DNA from: Lineus longissimus
Lineage: Eukaryota; Nemertea; Pilidiophora; Heteronemertea; Lineidae
Direction of reading: 5' to 3'
NCBI RefSeq assembly: GCF_910592395.1
Contig: NC_088310.1
Coordinates: forward strand, 12,405,501-12,469,500
DNA length: 64,000 nucleotides
Shown here: piece by piece, positions 32,739 to 44,320 of the stretch
Layout of the letters: every line of letters starts with the position of its first letter
How positions within the stretch are numbered: position 1 is the first letter of the stretch
Made by a program: the position numbers and the translations under genes
The notes under the pieces: generated by a model
What the model saw: only the letters and a program-made list of their open reading frames with translations
What the model was told of the DNA's origin: nothing
The model's database searches: none

Positions 32739-32783
32739 CCGTCGTCCGTCGTCGTCGTCGTCGTCGTCGTCGTCCGTCGTCCG
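32739..32783 (+). repeat. GTC/CGT trinucleotide microsatellite
   Basis: About 14 units of CGT with interruptions, directly before the TTA target site of the Harbinger fold-back. Confidence 0.9.
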
Positions 32784-32786
32784 TTA

Positions 32787-33665
32787 AGCCCGCACCACAC
32801 GGTGAAATTTGCGTGATGCAAGTGACACGCGTGCACATTGCGACAGGCAAATTCTCACTGTGTGGGGTCGTTTTTTGCTGCGTATCTTCCTCGCGTGTCG
32901 AGACGCAGCCGATCTAGCATGTTTGATATTTTCTCGACACGCGAGGAAGTTAATCACCGTGTGGGGGCTACCTGCAGCAATGTTGCGCGAGTTCGACGAA
33001 TCACAACAAGCAGATCGGTCACATGATTTATAGGTCAGTCACATGATACCAAAATGGCAGCGCCCGGGAACTGTCAAATCCTATGAGAAGTATTATGGAC
33101 CAAGAAGACCAAATTGCCCTTATTCTCCTGCTGTTACTCCGTGGGAGGCGGCGGCGGAGGCGGCACCGCGTGGACCGTAGTCTTTGGACAAGGCCATGGA
33201 TTCAGAGAAGAGAGGATAAGGGGGCCTATGCAAATCTAATTGCTGAATTGCGGGAGGAGGACCCCATGAAGTATCGCCAGTTCCACAGAGTGCGGGTCGA
33301 GGAACAGATGGAGTAACAGCAGGAGAATAAGGGCAATTTGGTCTTCTTGGTCCATAATACTTCTCATAGGATTTGACAGTTCCCGGGCGCTGCCATTTTG
33401 GTATCATGTGACTGACCTATAAATCATGTGACCGATCTGCTTGTTGTGATTCGTCGAACTCGCGCAACATTGCTGCAGGTAGCCCCCACACGGTGATTAA
33501 CTTCCTCGCGTGTCGAGAAAATATCAAACATGCTAGATCGGCTGCGTCTCGACTCGCGAGGGAAGATACGCAGCAAAAAACGACCCCACACAGTGAGAAT
33601 TTGCCTGTCGCAACATGCACGCGTGTCACTTGCATCACGCAAATTTTCACCGTGTGGTGCAGGCT
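32787..33665. mobile_element. PIF/Harbinger fold-back element with TTA target duplication
   Basis: TTA flanks both sides (32784-32786, 33666-33668). The ends are AGCCCGCACCACACGGTGAA and its near-complement TTCACCGTGTGGTGCAGGCT. The two arms of about 355 bp (32787-33140; 33311-33665) are inverted copies of the 5' end of a Harbinger transposon. A 170-bp spacer keeps part of the transposase exon: the + strand ORF 33083-33316 has RSLWTRPWIQRREDKGAYAN and runs into the second arm after VRVEE. Same family as 7020-7731. Confidence 0.85.
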
Positions 33666-34600
33666 TTAGCACGGCACGTTTCGTAACTGTTAGAGCTATT
33701 GAGTTGAAACTTGGTACACATGTACCCTTATGTAATGACACCTTGGAGACCAAGTTTCGGTCCAATTCGTTTCATGGTTTGGCCACCAGGGGGCCAAACG
33801 TTAAAAGTGAAAATATGCAATATCTCCCTTAATAGTAGTCGGGAAATTTTGAAAAAAATATGGTAGGTACTTCTAGCAAAGGTGCATCATATATCCTCCG
33901 GGTTTTTGATTTGACTTCCTTTTCAAGGTCACAGAGGTTAAATGGTGTAAATTGGCCGTTAGGATGTAACGATGGCACGTTTCTAAACTGCAATGACTAT
34001 TGATACCAAATTTGGTACACATTTACCCCTTAGTCAGGTGATCTTAGGGACCGAAGTTTGGTCCAATATGATTAACCACTTGACCACCAGGGGGCAAAAT
34101 CCAAAAACCTTAAGAATGTGATTATTCCTTAACTTCTTGCCCGATTGCCACCAATTTGATATCATGGGTACATCTAACCACCATACAGTATATGTCACAC
34201 AGGTTTTTAATTTGACCTTCTTGTCAAGGTCACAGAGGTCAAATGGCATAAATTCGCCGTCAGGCCGTAACTATGGCACGTTTCTTAACTGCAATGACTA
34301 TTGATCACAAATTAAGTACACATATACCCCTTGGTCAGGTGATCTCAGGTACCGAAGTTTGGTGCGATCTGATTTGCCGTTTGGCCTCCAGGGAGGGGGC
34401 CAAATCCTAAATTCTTCAAAATGCCATTATTCCTAGTAATGACTTGCCCGATTGGCACCAATTTTATATCATAGGTACATCTAATTCTAACAACCATTCA
34501 ATGTGTCACCCGGGTCTTCTTTGATTTGACCTACTTTTCAAGGTCACAGAGGTCGAATGTACTGTAAATTGGCCATTTTGGGGAAATTGTAATTGCTTGG
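33666..34600 (+). repeat. Three tandem units of about 300 bp
   Basis: GGCACGTTTC begins corresponding places at about 33675, 33974 and 34275. Each unit contains TTGGTACACAT or a close variant, ACCAGGGGG or similar, and TCAAGGTCACAGAGGTCA (33923-33940, 34224-34241, 34538-34555, with one change in units 1 and 3). Confidence 0.85.
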
Positions 34601-34690
34601 ACCTACATCAAACCTAACACTACATGACACAATACCATGCTCTTTATCCATCTTTCCTCCACATGAGGTGAGCACAATGGCCCTGGCAAT

Positions 34691-35432
34691 TTCATGATGA
34701 GCTGGAACACATTCAAAATTGTGAACCCACAACTTGAAGGCATAAAACTGACACAAGGCATTGATTTCTTGTACTAAAAATATATTTTATTATTCGATGA
34801 ACGCTCTGATTGGCTAAATTGGGTCACGTGTCAAACTCGATCGTAGCGCCTGCATTTAGCAGCGGCATAATAAAGTTGGGGATTGCTGGTAATGACATTT
34901 TGCGAATGTACTCGATTTGTTGGAACATTGTAAGCTCATCCCCTTGTACGAATGTACGTACATATGACCATAATAAATCAATATGAATAACACCCTGGAA
35001 AAGGGGCGTAGCAAAATTACATGGAAAAACGAAAAAAACAGATATATACGATGGTTTGTTGTCCAAAATCACTTAACGAGACACACCTATGATGCCAAAC
35101 ACAGTCAATGATGCCGATTGCGCCCGAATCGGTCAGCCCTTATGGACAAACGAGGTTATCGCAAAATGAGGTTAAAAAACACATGCAACTTTAATGGTCA
35201 CTATAGACAGTGAGCCAATAATAGGCTTTAGAGGCCTATAGACATGTTATGTAGGCCTAGTCAGATGATTACAGCAAAATCAGACCTCAAAATCAATGAT
35301 TTAATGGGCTATTTCAAAAATCTCAAACACATTTTTATGTCTATGAAACCAAGGATCTATAGCCAATTACTAATACTAGACCAAATATTGCTCAAACACC
35401 ATTTATACTAGTAAAGTTACCCCTGGTATGGC
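34691..35432. other. No recognisable feature
   Basis: AT-rich with no coding signature. This is the stretch where the 3' end of the Helitron would be expected; CTAG occurs at 35408, but without a convincing hairpin. Confidence 0.35.
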
Positions 35433-35435
35433 TTA

Positions 35436-36062
35436 AGCCACAACCACATTAGCAATTTTTCTTCAGCAAGATATGATAACACCAGATGTCGGGTGGAGCT
35501 ACTTGGAGAACTAAACTTGCTGTGTCGTCCAGACTAAACATGAATTATCCACAACACTTCCTAAAGATTCAGTGGGAAAGAGAGTCCAGATCAAAATTAC
35601 TCGTTTACTGGCCTCTCTTTAGCAAGGAGGGTGCTAAAGGTTGGGTTACAGCATATTTCACAATTCGAGTGCCTGTTTTATACACCAAACCTAAAATGCA
35701 AACGCCATAAAAATTTCCAACTTGTACAAAAATACGCCCCAAATTAATTTACAATATAGACCTAGGTCAAGTTTTTACATTACAACCCACCCAGAATGTA
35801 TAAATGCTTGTTTTCCCCTCAATGCTGTTGAAAACACTGGTTAGAAAGTGGTGCTGCACCATCCACATTACAAATAGTGACCACCTGGAGTGACAACATG
35901 TTGCTTGAAAATAGAACAGGCAGCTCAGACAACAACACTGGTGGAAATTATCAAATTACTTGAATAAGAAAAGTTGTTGAGTTGACCACACTATTCACAC
36001 GTGTGTTCTGAGGTCTGGATGGAATTAAAATTCCATTAAAAATTGCTAATCTGGTTGTGGCT
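35436..36062. mobile_element. Harbinger-like MITE with TTA target duplication
   Basis: TTA is at 35433-35435 and 36063-36065. The ends are AGCCACAACCACATTAGCAA and, from the other side, AGCCACAACCAGATTAGCAA, a 25-bp inverted repeat with one mismatch. It is 627 bp and non-coding. It starts with AGCC, like the Harbinger copies at 7.7 and 32.8 kb. It is inserted exactly at the stop codon of the Helitron protein: the TTA duplication is the complement of TAA. Confidence 0.75.
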
Positions 36063-39000
36063 TTATAGGTCGTAGACCACATTCCTGGTGTAAGGTTTGT
36101 TGTTGACTGTGGTGAAGGTGAGGACTTTTATGGTGTCCAAAGATTTGGCTCTAGAGAGGGCGACGTAAAGTTGTCCATGTGTGAAAACTGGTTCGGTTAA
36201 GTCTGTTCCTACGTAATCTAGCGTTTAGCCTTGACTCTTATTGATGGTCATAGCATATGCTGCACGTAGAGGAAATTGTCTGCGACGAAGTTGGAATGGA
36301 AGTGGTGTATCCGATGGTGTCATTGTGATCCTGGGGATGAATACGTCTTTGTTGGCATTTTTCCCAGTCATAATTTTACATTCAATGAGTCTTTCTCCTA
36401 GGCTGATGACAGATAGTCTTGTTCCATTCAGTTAACCATTTTTTTGGTCGAGATTTCTGATTAGGATGACAGGTGTAGATGGGCGGAGTGTGAGTTTGTG
36501 TGGAGGAAGTCCGGACAGATTCAAGGTGTTCAGGAATTCAGTTGGATACATATATGTCTGAGCATCGTCAGAGACGCTGTCTGCGCTGAAGTATGTCACT
36601 GCTGGTCCATGGTGTTGCATGGTCTGTATGATATGGTCATTGATTTTATCGACGTTGTTGTTCCTGGCACAGAGGATGGCTCGATGGTAGTTGATGTTGG
36701 TGGTGTCTGGGAAAACAGCTGAAATGAGCTTTTGCAGGCCTTGTTGTTCTGGGTGTTGGATGCAGATGTTGTCAGGCAACTGTATGGCACATTTGTCGAT
36801 TTCGGGTTCTGTTGGTCGTTTTCCATCACCAATGGAGAGGAGGAAATCCTGGAATGGGAGGGTGGGCGATGTTGCCTGGCAAGAACGCATGTTTTGAGTG
36901 AGGTGACGAATAGTGATCGAGTTCCAGAGAAAAGAACGTTTCAGGGTGCTGTCAACTATGTCAGCTTCATTGCCTTGGCGGATTACCGATAGAATCTGGC
37001 GGAAATCTCCCCCGAGTAGGACAATTTTCCCTCCGAATGGCTGATCGTTGTCATCAAGTAGGTCGCAGAGTGAACGGTGAACTAATTCAAAGACATATTT
37101 GTGCATCATAGGGGCCTCATCCCATATAATCAGAGTGGCATTTCTTTTTGATGATGCTCGTCAGGTGTTCTTTCCAATGTTGCAGGTGCTGTGTCTTTGG
37201 GTAGGTATGGGAATTTTGAACTGTGAATGGGCAGTTCGTCCTCCCTCTAGTAGTTCTGCTGCGATGCCGGAGGAAGCTGTGGCGATGGTAGTGAGACTCA
37301 ATGATCGAACTTTGTGGATTATTGTGTTGTAGAGGAAGGTCTTTCCAGTTCCGCCAGGTCCGTCTATGAATAGAACTTTGGACTGTTGGTTGATGACTGC
37401 TTGGATGACTTCTTCATAGATGGCCTTTTGGTCAGCATTAAGGCGGGCTGCATTGGTGTCTGCTTTTTCTTTTTCAATTGTTGGATTGAAGTCTAGGTGT
37501 GGGTCTGTTGCCAGTCCAGTGTAGTGTTCAGGCAGTATTGGCATGTTGGGGAAGTCACTAAGGTCCTTTCCATGCTGGTGTAGTAGCTGTTGTATGTGGA
37601 AAAGGGCATGGTTTTGCAGCTGTTCGTCTGTGGTTGGTAAATTGAGAGATTTCGCTGTATGGACTACATCATCTGTCATGTGGGGGCGAAACGTCTTGAA
37701 GAGTTCTTGTGGTTCTGTTGGATCACAGAAGATGAGTATCGTTGCAAAGAGCTGCCGTATTTGTGCAGGGAATCCACTGACGGATGCTTCCTCCAAACAT
37801 CTACGCCACTCAGAGTCATCTTGCAAGAATCCACGGAGTACAGCTGCTGTCTTGAATGTACTGGCCACTTCTCCATTGTCTAGTCGCTTGACGTCTTGAA
37901 ATGATGTACAGCCGGGTGTGTGGTGCAAGAGCAGTCGAAGGTAGTAACGTTCTCCTTCAGCAGGAGATGCGCTGTATAATCTGCCTATCACGGAACAGCG
38001 CCTTCGTGGTGTCCACTTGCCTGTCGTTTTGTTCCACGTGAACTGTTCTGGGAAGAGGTGGTAGGGTATAGTTTTGGCTTGAGGGTACTCCTGGTTGGCA
38101 ATGAACCAAGCCGTCAGCGTGGTGTTTTTGGAACGTTCAAGGGCATCTTGGACCCTACCTGGAGTGTAGACCACTGAATGTTGTTGTGGCAGGTGAACAG
38201 CGAGGCGTTGTATGGCTGGTGATCGGTCATTTATGTCATAGTGGAAGAGCCGCCATGCAGCTTCACCTGACGATATGTAGCGTGCATCTTTGAAGCGTTG
38301 CAGTTCATTGACAGGTTGCGTGGAATTGGGATCATCTTGGATGGCTGCCATGATTCTGTCGGAACCTTTATATACATATTTGTATAGGTATTTCACAGCG
38401 GTTATGGTAGAACATATCTCAACGTTTATGTGTGCTTGGAACATGGCTGAGAGATATGGGTTGTACGGCACCACCCAACGATTGTCCATCTTGACACCAT
38501 GTTTCTGGATGAAAAGGCCATTGTCTGGTCGTCGGTATAACGGGTATCCATCAGGGGCTTGATGTGTTTCCTCACAGAAAGTCTTGGGGTACTTTTTATT
38601 GCAGATGCCTTGATCCATACATGGTGAGTTTGGGTTGGCTGCTCCGCATGGTCCATGAAGCATGTGTTGAGTGACAACATCATGAAGCGGTTTGTTTGAA
38701 GGTGGTGGTATCTCTGCTGATACGAATTGGTCGTAATCACGTGGTGTTTGTGGTTTATGTGATGGATGTAGAATGATCAGCATGTGTAGATGTGGCAATC
38801 CGCGCTTCTGGAATTCAATGACGTTGACATGCGCTTGAACCTCACCGAAGATTTTGGATTGCGTGATCTCATGGATGAATGCTGTTTTCTTCCGATTGAA
38901 AACTCTTGCAACAATGTCTGGTCTTTCTGCAGCAGTTTGGTTTTCGAGTAAGGCAGTTTGGATTTCAGGCCATTGCGGATTACAGGTGAAGGTGATGAAG

Positions 39001-40286
39001 AGGTCAGGTTTGGAGAAGCGACGTACTATCGCCATAGCATCTTGATATAACTGATGTGTGTTGCGAGGACCTCCGGTAAATGATGAAGGAAGGATGATTC
39101 GTCTCCCAATCGTGTTGCCATCTGTGTCTCCACTAAGGATTGCGTCTTGAAGACCTTGGTGCAACTCGGCGCGTAAGTCACTTTGGTGGTAATAGATGTA
39201 ATTCAAACGTTCTTGTTCAACTTTTACGTATTGGTCGACTATATATTGTTGAAAGAGTCGTCCGGCACGCAATAGAACATTGAAATTGCCATCTCTTTGC
39301 ATCATGTGGAAGGAATAGTACTGCATGGTGGACATTTTTTTGCCTGATTAGGATAATGTATTGGGAGTCCATCCGAATTGTCCGTGGGGAAGAAGAAGTA
39401 CATAATGCAGTGGATCATAGTGGGGGTGATTCTCATTGATGTGGAGGATACTATGACCTTGTGGATGAAGTGAGGAACGTTTGTAAAGGACAATATCCCT
39501 TGATGATGGAGTTGACTGAGAATGAGGAACTATGGCACATATATCGCTGGCTGTTGGCATGTTGTATCGACGCAAGTCAGTAGTAGGATCTGCACGGAGT
39601 ACAAATTTGAAGTTGTTGTCTGGTTCCTTGAGAATAACATCAAGGGCTTGTTTATATGCAGCCACAAATGGATTACACTGATGTAACATTGTTTGCAATT
39701 GAGTCATTAATGTTGTACTCAGTGACTGATTCCAAGACAATCTGTTATTTGCTTCATTCGCGGTATCATAAATGTATAACTGCGAACATTTAGGCAACTG
39801 ATTTTCGTCATGGAGGAGGTGGCCAATCCGGTGATAAATGCCGCCTTGTATGCGGAAGGTGTATGGGCCTCTGCTAGGTAACTGATGTTCGTGAACTCCC
39901 AAAGATGCAAAAGCAAGACTTAAGTTGTAGCCTCAAATATTGTGACGGAATTCTCTGGCCTCAGTTGAGTTGGAAATGTAAAGTTGTTTTAGCAAGTCTG
40001 GGGGATCTGCTATAACAGGAAGATCAGTTTTGCCTTGGTTGCAACAGATTGAGAATGTTGCCGTATTGCCTATTCTGCCAGAATGTAACTCTGTTTTCCA
40101 TGTTTGAGCTCCACAGGAAGAGCAGACACAGGTCATTTGTCCAAGGTTGTGTGGAAGAGGGAGGTCTTTTTTTGTTAGACATTGAACATTACCCAATGCT
40201 GGAAGCGTAGCGGTGTCGTTCCGTTTTTGCCGTTTTCTTTGACGTGCAAGGGTGGCCGTGGTCGCAGTACTCCGACGCCTTGGCAT
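36063..40286 (-). pseudogene. Helitron RepHel protein, one frame with five stop codons
   Basis: From ATG 40286 (MPRRRSTATT) to TAA at 36063-36065 a single frame of about 1,407 codons is free of frameshifts. In order: Arg/Lys-rich start; Cys motif (CVCSSCGAQTW, FSICC, about residues 55-90); Helitron_like_N (SLAFASLGVHEHQLPSRGPY); HUH nuclease RGLPHLHMLIILH (about residue 500) and the YLYKYVYKG tyrosine region; PIF1-type helicase with Walker A DGPGGTGKT (about 975), IIWDEAPM, GGDFRQ, and the C-terminal YAMTINKSQG and LYVALSRAK. Rep nicks and transfers one strand; the helicase unwinds. In-frame stops: 39933 (TGA in place of Arg), 39348 (TAA), 37161 (TGA), 36432 (TAA) and 36225 (TAA, normally Gln). 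All fit point changes, so the copy died recently. Ends not defined; a MITE abuts the stop. Confidence 0.93.
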
Positions 40287-40717
40287 TATGTAGCAGTATG
40301 AAATCGTGTCTAGCAATTCGACACGTTGGTTCTGCACACTGGGTAATTAGTTCTGTTGAAAAGTAAAAATAAAGTAAGGGCAGAAGGAAATATTCAGTAA
40401 ATGTGTTGTATTTATAAAGTGTGACTTATCAGATACAGGAAGAATTTCTAGATATTTGTGAAGTAAGGGTGGTACTGCACTTGCTAGTTTTCTACTGGAA
40501 GTTGATATACATGAAGTTGTAAATTTGCATGAGGTCAATCGTAATCACAATGACATGAAGAGTTATCATCAAATATTTGGAAGTCAACATGTGCTAGAAG
40601 ACTGGCAAACGTGGAGTATCACCCTAAATCATGGAAGTTGCATGACTGACAACACATTGGGTATTGTAGCGAGTGCCATTGTTTTGGCACCGGAGATCAC
40701 TTTTGAAAATAAAAGTT
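40287..40717. other. Probable 5' flank of the Helitron
   Basis: No gene. It should contain the Helitron 5' end (TC after a 5'-A), which I could not place. Confidence 0.3.
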
Positions 40718-41058
40718 GAAATAGAAATATATACAGATATTGATGTGTGCTGGTGGTTCCAACAAAAATATATGTTCAATATCAAAGAATTATTCAAAAT
40801 TTCTGGGTTAATTTTGAATTGTTTTCGATAATGAGGGGCATCCCCTGCCCTTGGATGTGCGCCTGAGATTTTATCAGCAGTAAATGTTTTTGCAGCAGTA
40901 CTAATCAGCAGTTGAACAATGAAAAATGCAGCATGAAATAGAAAGAATACAGATATTGATGTGTGCTGGTGCTTCCAACAAAAATATATGTTGAATATCA
41001 AAGAATTATTCAAAATTTCTGGGTTAATTTTGAATTGTTTTCGATAATAAGGGGCCAG
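40718..41058 (+). repeat. Two direct copies of a sequence of about 125 bp
   Basis: 40718-40845 and 40934-41058 share GATATTGATGTGTGCTGGTG and CAAAATTTCTGGGTTAATTT, spaced about 216 bp. The second copy ends where Gypsy sequence begins (about 41057), so the Gypsy integrase end has been replaced by this repeat. Confidence 0.75.
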
Positions 41059-42347
41059 CCTTGCATCACAGTGTTTTTTAAAGACTGTAGAGTTGGGTCT
41101 GCGTCCGTGGCAGATTCAAACTCCTCTAGTTTGGCATCGCTGATGTGACTGGCAATGTTCAGCAAGTTGACCTCGATTTTGTCATCGAATAGGTCTTGCG
41201 GGTTGGTGTCGGATACGAATGCGCGTGATAGAGTGTCAGCTAGAAACATTTCGCGTCCCGGGCAATATACCAGTTTCAGATCATAGTGCTGTAGGCGTAA
41301 CCTCATGCGTTGCATACAGGCTGAGAGTTTATGTATGGGCTTTGTCATGATTGACAGTAGTGGCTTATGATCTGTCTCTATTGTTATCGGGCCTTTTCCG
41401 TAGACGTAATCATGGAATTTCTTACATCCAAAACAAATCGCGAGCAATTCTTTCTCAATGACGGCGTACATAGATTGCGTTTCATCCAGGGCCTTTGATC
41501 CGAATGCCACTGGATGACTGTCTTGGATTAAGGCTGCGCCTAATCCAGATTTACTGGCATCAGCCTGAAGCGTGATGGGTTTATTGACGTCATAGAAACT
41601 CAACACGGGCGTGTTTGTGATCAAACGTTTCAGTCTCTTATATGCTCGGTCTTGGAGATCCTCCAAATGAAATTCGACTTTTTCTTCGAGGACTTGACGT
41701 AGTGGTTTCGTTTCCTGTGAGAGGTTGGGGGTGAATTTCGCAAGATATCACCATGGCGATGAATCTCCTAATGTCCTCTTTACATGACGGTGTCGGCATG
41801 TTGGTGATGTCACTTACGCGATCCTGGCTGACCTTTAGGCCATCACCTGAAAATATATGTCCGACGTAGTCAACTTCGCTGAGGCCTATTTTCGTTTTAG
41901 CGGGGTTGAGTTTTAACCCTACTGCGCGTGCTCGCTCCAGTACGGTGCGTAGGCGTTTATCGTGCTTGGCTTGTGTGCGGCCGTGTACGACGATGTCATC
42001 GACGACAATCTCAACCCCTTCGAGGTCACCAAATAAATCCGACATGACTTTATTGAAAATGTCACCACTCGTGGATATACCAAATGGTAACCGAAGGAAA
42101 CGGTAGCGTCCCCACGGCGTGTTGAAGGTACAGAGCTTTGAACTTTGCTCATCAAGGCCAATTTGCCAAAATCCTGATTTAGCGTCGAGTGTACTAAATA
42201 TCTTTGAGCCGGGCATGCGTGCTGCGATTTCCTCAACTGTTTTCGTCGGATGGTGAGCTCTGCGAATCGCTTTGTTCAGTTTGGATGGATCAATGCAAAT
42301 TCTCACCTTATTGTTTTGTTTTCGAACGACAGTCATACTATTGACCC
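41045..42347 (-). pseudogene. pol: Gypsy retrotransposon pol fragment (RT and RNase H)
   Basis: From 42347: WVNSMTVVRKQNNKVRICID (RT entry), FSTLDAKSGFWQIGLDE, LPFGISTSGDIFNKVMSDLF and the catalytic EIVVDDIVVHGR, then LKVSQDRVSDITNMPTP. A frameshift near 41742 moves to the frame with RNase H: LQADASKSGLGAALIQD, YAVIEKELLAICFGCKKFHD, ITIETDHKPLLSI. It ends QSLKNTVMQGW at about 41050. Protease lies beyond the 5' break and integrase is missing. The element is truncated at both ends, with the left side in a direct repeat and the right side in an intron-like region of the SAM-like gene. Confidence 0.92.
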
Positions 42348-42548
42348 AAAACATTTTTAGGACTATTGGATACAACTGCTAACAAATTTGCATTAGTATA
42401 CATAATTTAACGTTTGAGTGGTTCAGACTAAATCTAATAACTAATGAAATAAGGCATTCTAAAAAATCCCTGACTTCCAGGATTCTCATCCCTACTGTCT
42501 TAAGCCACGACAAATGAAATCCCCGGTAATAAAAATTTTCCAACTTAC

Positions 42549-44320
42549 CCAATAACAACGGAAGAGTGCATCCTCTTGCTCATCGAAGTAGGCATTGATA
42601 AGCAGCACAACACCATGACTGGCTGGTTTCTTTAACTTTACCGTAGCCATGTTCTCTTTAATGATCTCTATCCACTTTTTTAATGCCGGCAACTTTGAAT
42701 TTTGAGAAGTGGAAATCATGAAATTAAAAATTCTCTCCCCCTTGTTCCTCCCCACCAACTGCTCCTCAAAGACGGATGCCAGATCAACTCCAGTTAATTT
42801 CTCGAAGTGGTCAAGAAGATACGGGGTTTTAAACAGGAACGGCCATTCTTTTTTCAAGCTCGCAATTGGTACATCAGCATTAATGATCCTTCTCTGTAAA
42901 GGATAAGTTTCTTTCATTTGAAGAGACACTGTTGTAATATCGTTATCTTCTTCGTCTTTTCCGAATTCTTCAAGGAGTCGTTTCTTGGTTGCTTCGAGTA
43001 CAGTTTCTGTTCCCGTATCACTAATTTTAGCCGCCCAATTAGTGCATCCATACTGGTCATGTTGGTCGAGTTTAACCTTTTTCTCGGGCAGGTCATGGTT
43101 GTCATCAGCACTAACGGTATCTGTCGTGGCTGTCTGAGGCATGGAGATTTTACCTTTCCTGTTATACACGCAGTTTTCAATTTGCTTGAATACAGATTCA
43201 TATCCGTTTCCCAACTTTAAGCCATTCATGTCGCGGTCCTGAAATGACTATGGGTAAGTTTTCACTAAACCGATAGCAGCGTCACGGATAGTTTTTCTTG
43301 GCACAACCACAGGCACAGGAAAATCAGCCAAAAGTTCATCAGCAATTATTCGAATTGTCTCCCTCCTCCCTGAAGCGGTGGGTCGTTTGTTCTTCTTACA
43401 TGCTTTCAAAACATCCCTGGGTAACCTTTTGAACGGCACTTCAAAAGCATATCTTGTAGGTGTATATGATGGCCTGCCTGTAGGTGAAGAGCTCCGGGTA
43501 CTACTAGGTGAAAAGATGGTTGTAGATGCCAAAGACGACGCATCATCATCATCGGGCTCAGCATCAGTTTCCGGAATAACCACTCGGTATCTAGACTTCG
43601 ATTTAGTCTTCAGTTCTGAAAAAGAGATAATTGTGAGTCTCAGGAATCACAACTTAATCAGAATAGGCTCTTGTTATCTGCAGTCATACTGCCGCTCCTG
43701 AATAGTTCTGGAAAAAAGAGATATGTGCACATGTTTACACAGATGCTAGTAGTGGGCTTCAAAGTAATTTCCATGAATAAAAGAGAAATACCCTTATCAT
43801 TTACCGAAGATATACTTGTACAATACCAATAGTTTGGGTTTTCACCAGGGTCAGTAGGGTGAAAGGAAGTATGTTCCCATGCTATCAGACAAGCAATAAC
43901 CACCAGAATCATCAGAGCAGACAGAAAATGTCACTCCCATGTTACAATAAACAGGGGAATGACATGGGAGGCCTTAAGAAGTTAACGTGTATTTCATTTA
44001 CAGTTCATGTTGAAGGAACCTATAAAATTTAGAGCTGGCAACATACTTTGTGTAAGAATGCTGTCATGGCTGTCAAACTTACCATTTTTTACTGCTGCTA
44101 ATAGTTTCCTTTTTTGTATGGGCTTCAGAAAACCAAGATCCTGTTCTTCAATGTATTGGAGATCACTCGGGCAGCTACAACCAAGGAGAAGGATTTGTGA
44201 TTCGATATCACCTATCTCTTCCGGTGTTAAACTACTGAATACTGCTGTCAAAACATCTGTCACGCTGGTATGACGCGCAAGGCCGAATGACTCAGATGGT
44301 TTTACTGGAGCCGAAGCCAT
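42549..44320 (-). pseudogene. SAM-like domain protein, two exons, one stop (SAMD3-like?)
   Basis: An acceptor CTCATTTCAG precedes ATG 44320. Exon 1 (44320-44083) encodes MASAPVKPSESFGLARHTSV and a SAM-like helical domain (IEEQDLGFLKPIQKRKLL), ending ATG|GTAAGT in phase 1. Exon 2 (43615-42549) starts TTCAG|AA and completes the codon as Glu. It encodes a Ser/Asp-rich linker, YAFEVPFKRLPRDVLKAC, KTIRDAAIGLVKTYP, then an in-frame TAG at 43248 and SFQDRDMNGLKLGNGYESV, QYGCTNWAAKI, MKETYPLQRRIINADVPI and KEWPFLFKTPYLLDHFEKLT, and ends TGG|GTAAGT. The architecture resembles uncharacterised 'SAMD3-like' proteins of fish and invertebrates. The 3' exon is missing; Gypsy DNA lies downstream. The single stop could be a sequencing error or polymorphism. 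Confidence 0.6.

Larger units (their letters stand above)
32697..34690. mobile_element. Non-autonomous element, AGCTCACCTC...GAGGTGAGC
   Basis: The left end is a perfect hairpin, AGCTCACCTC, TTAGCA, GAGGTGAGCT (32697-32722), then CCCATACCGTGGCG. The right end reads GAGGTGAGCACAATGGCCC (about 34665-34683). Inside are a GTC microsatellite (about 32739-32783), a nested Harbinger fold-back (32787-33665) and three 300-bp tandem units (33666-34600). No transposase of its own. The right end matches the edge of the insertion at 9.93 kb. Confidence 0.6.

Noticed and set aside
36241-39045. Plus-strand ORFs opposite the Helitron gene
   Set aside because: Antisense shadows of the conserved RepHel frame.
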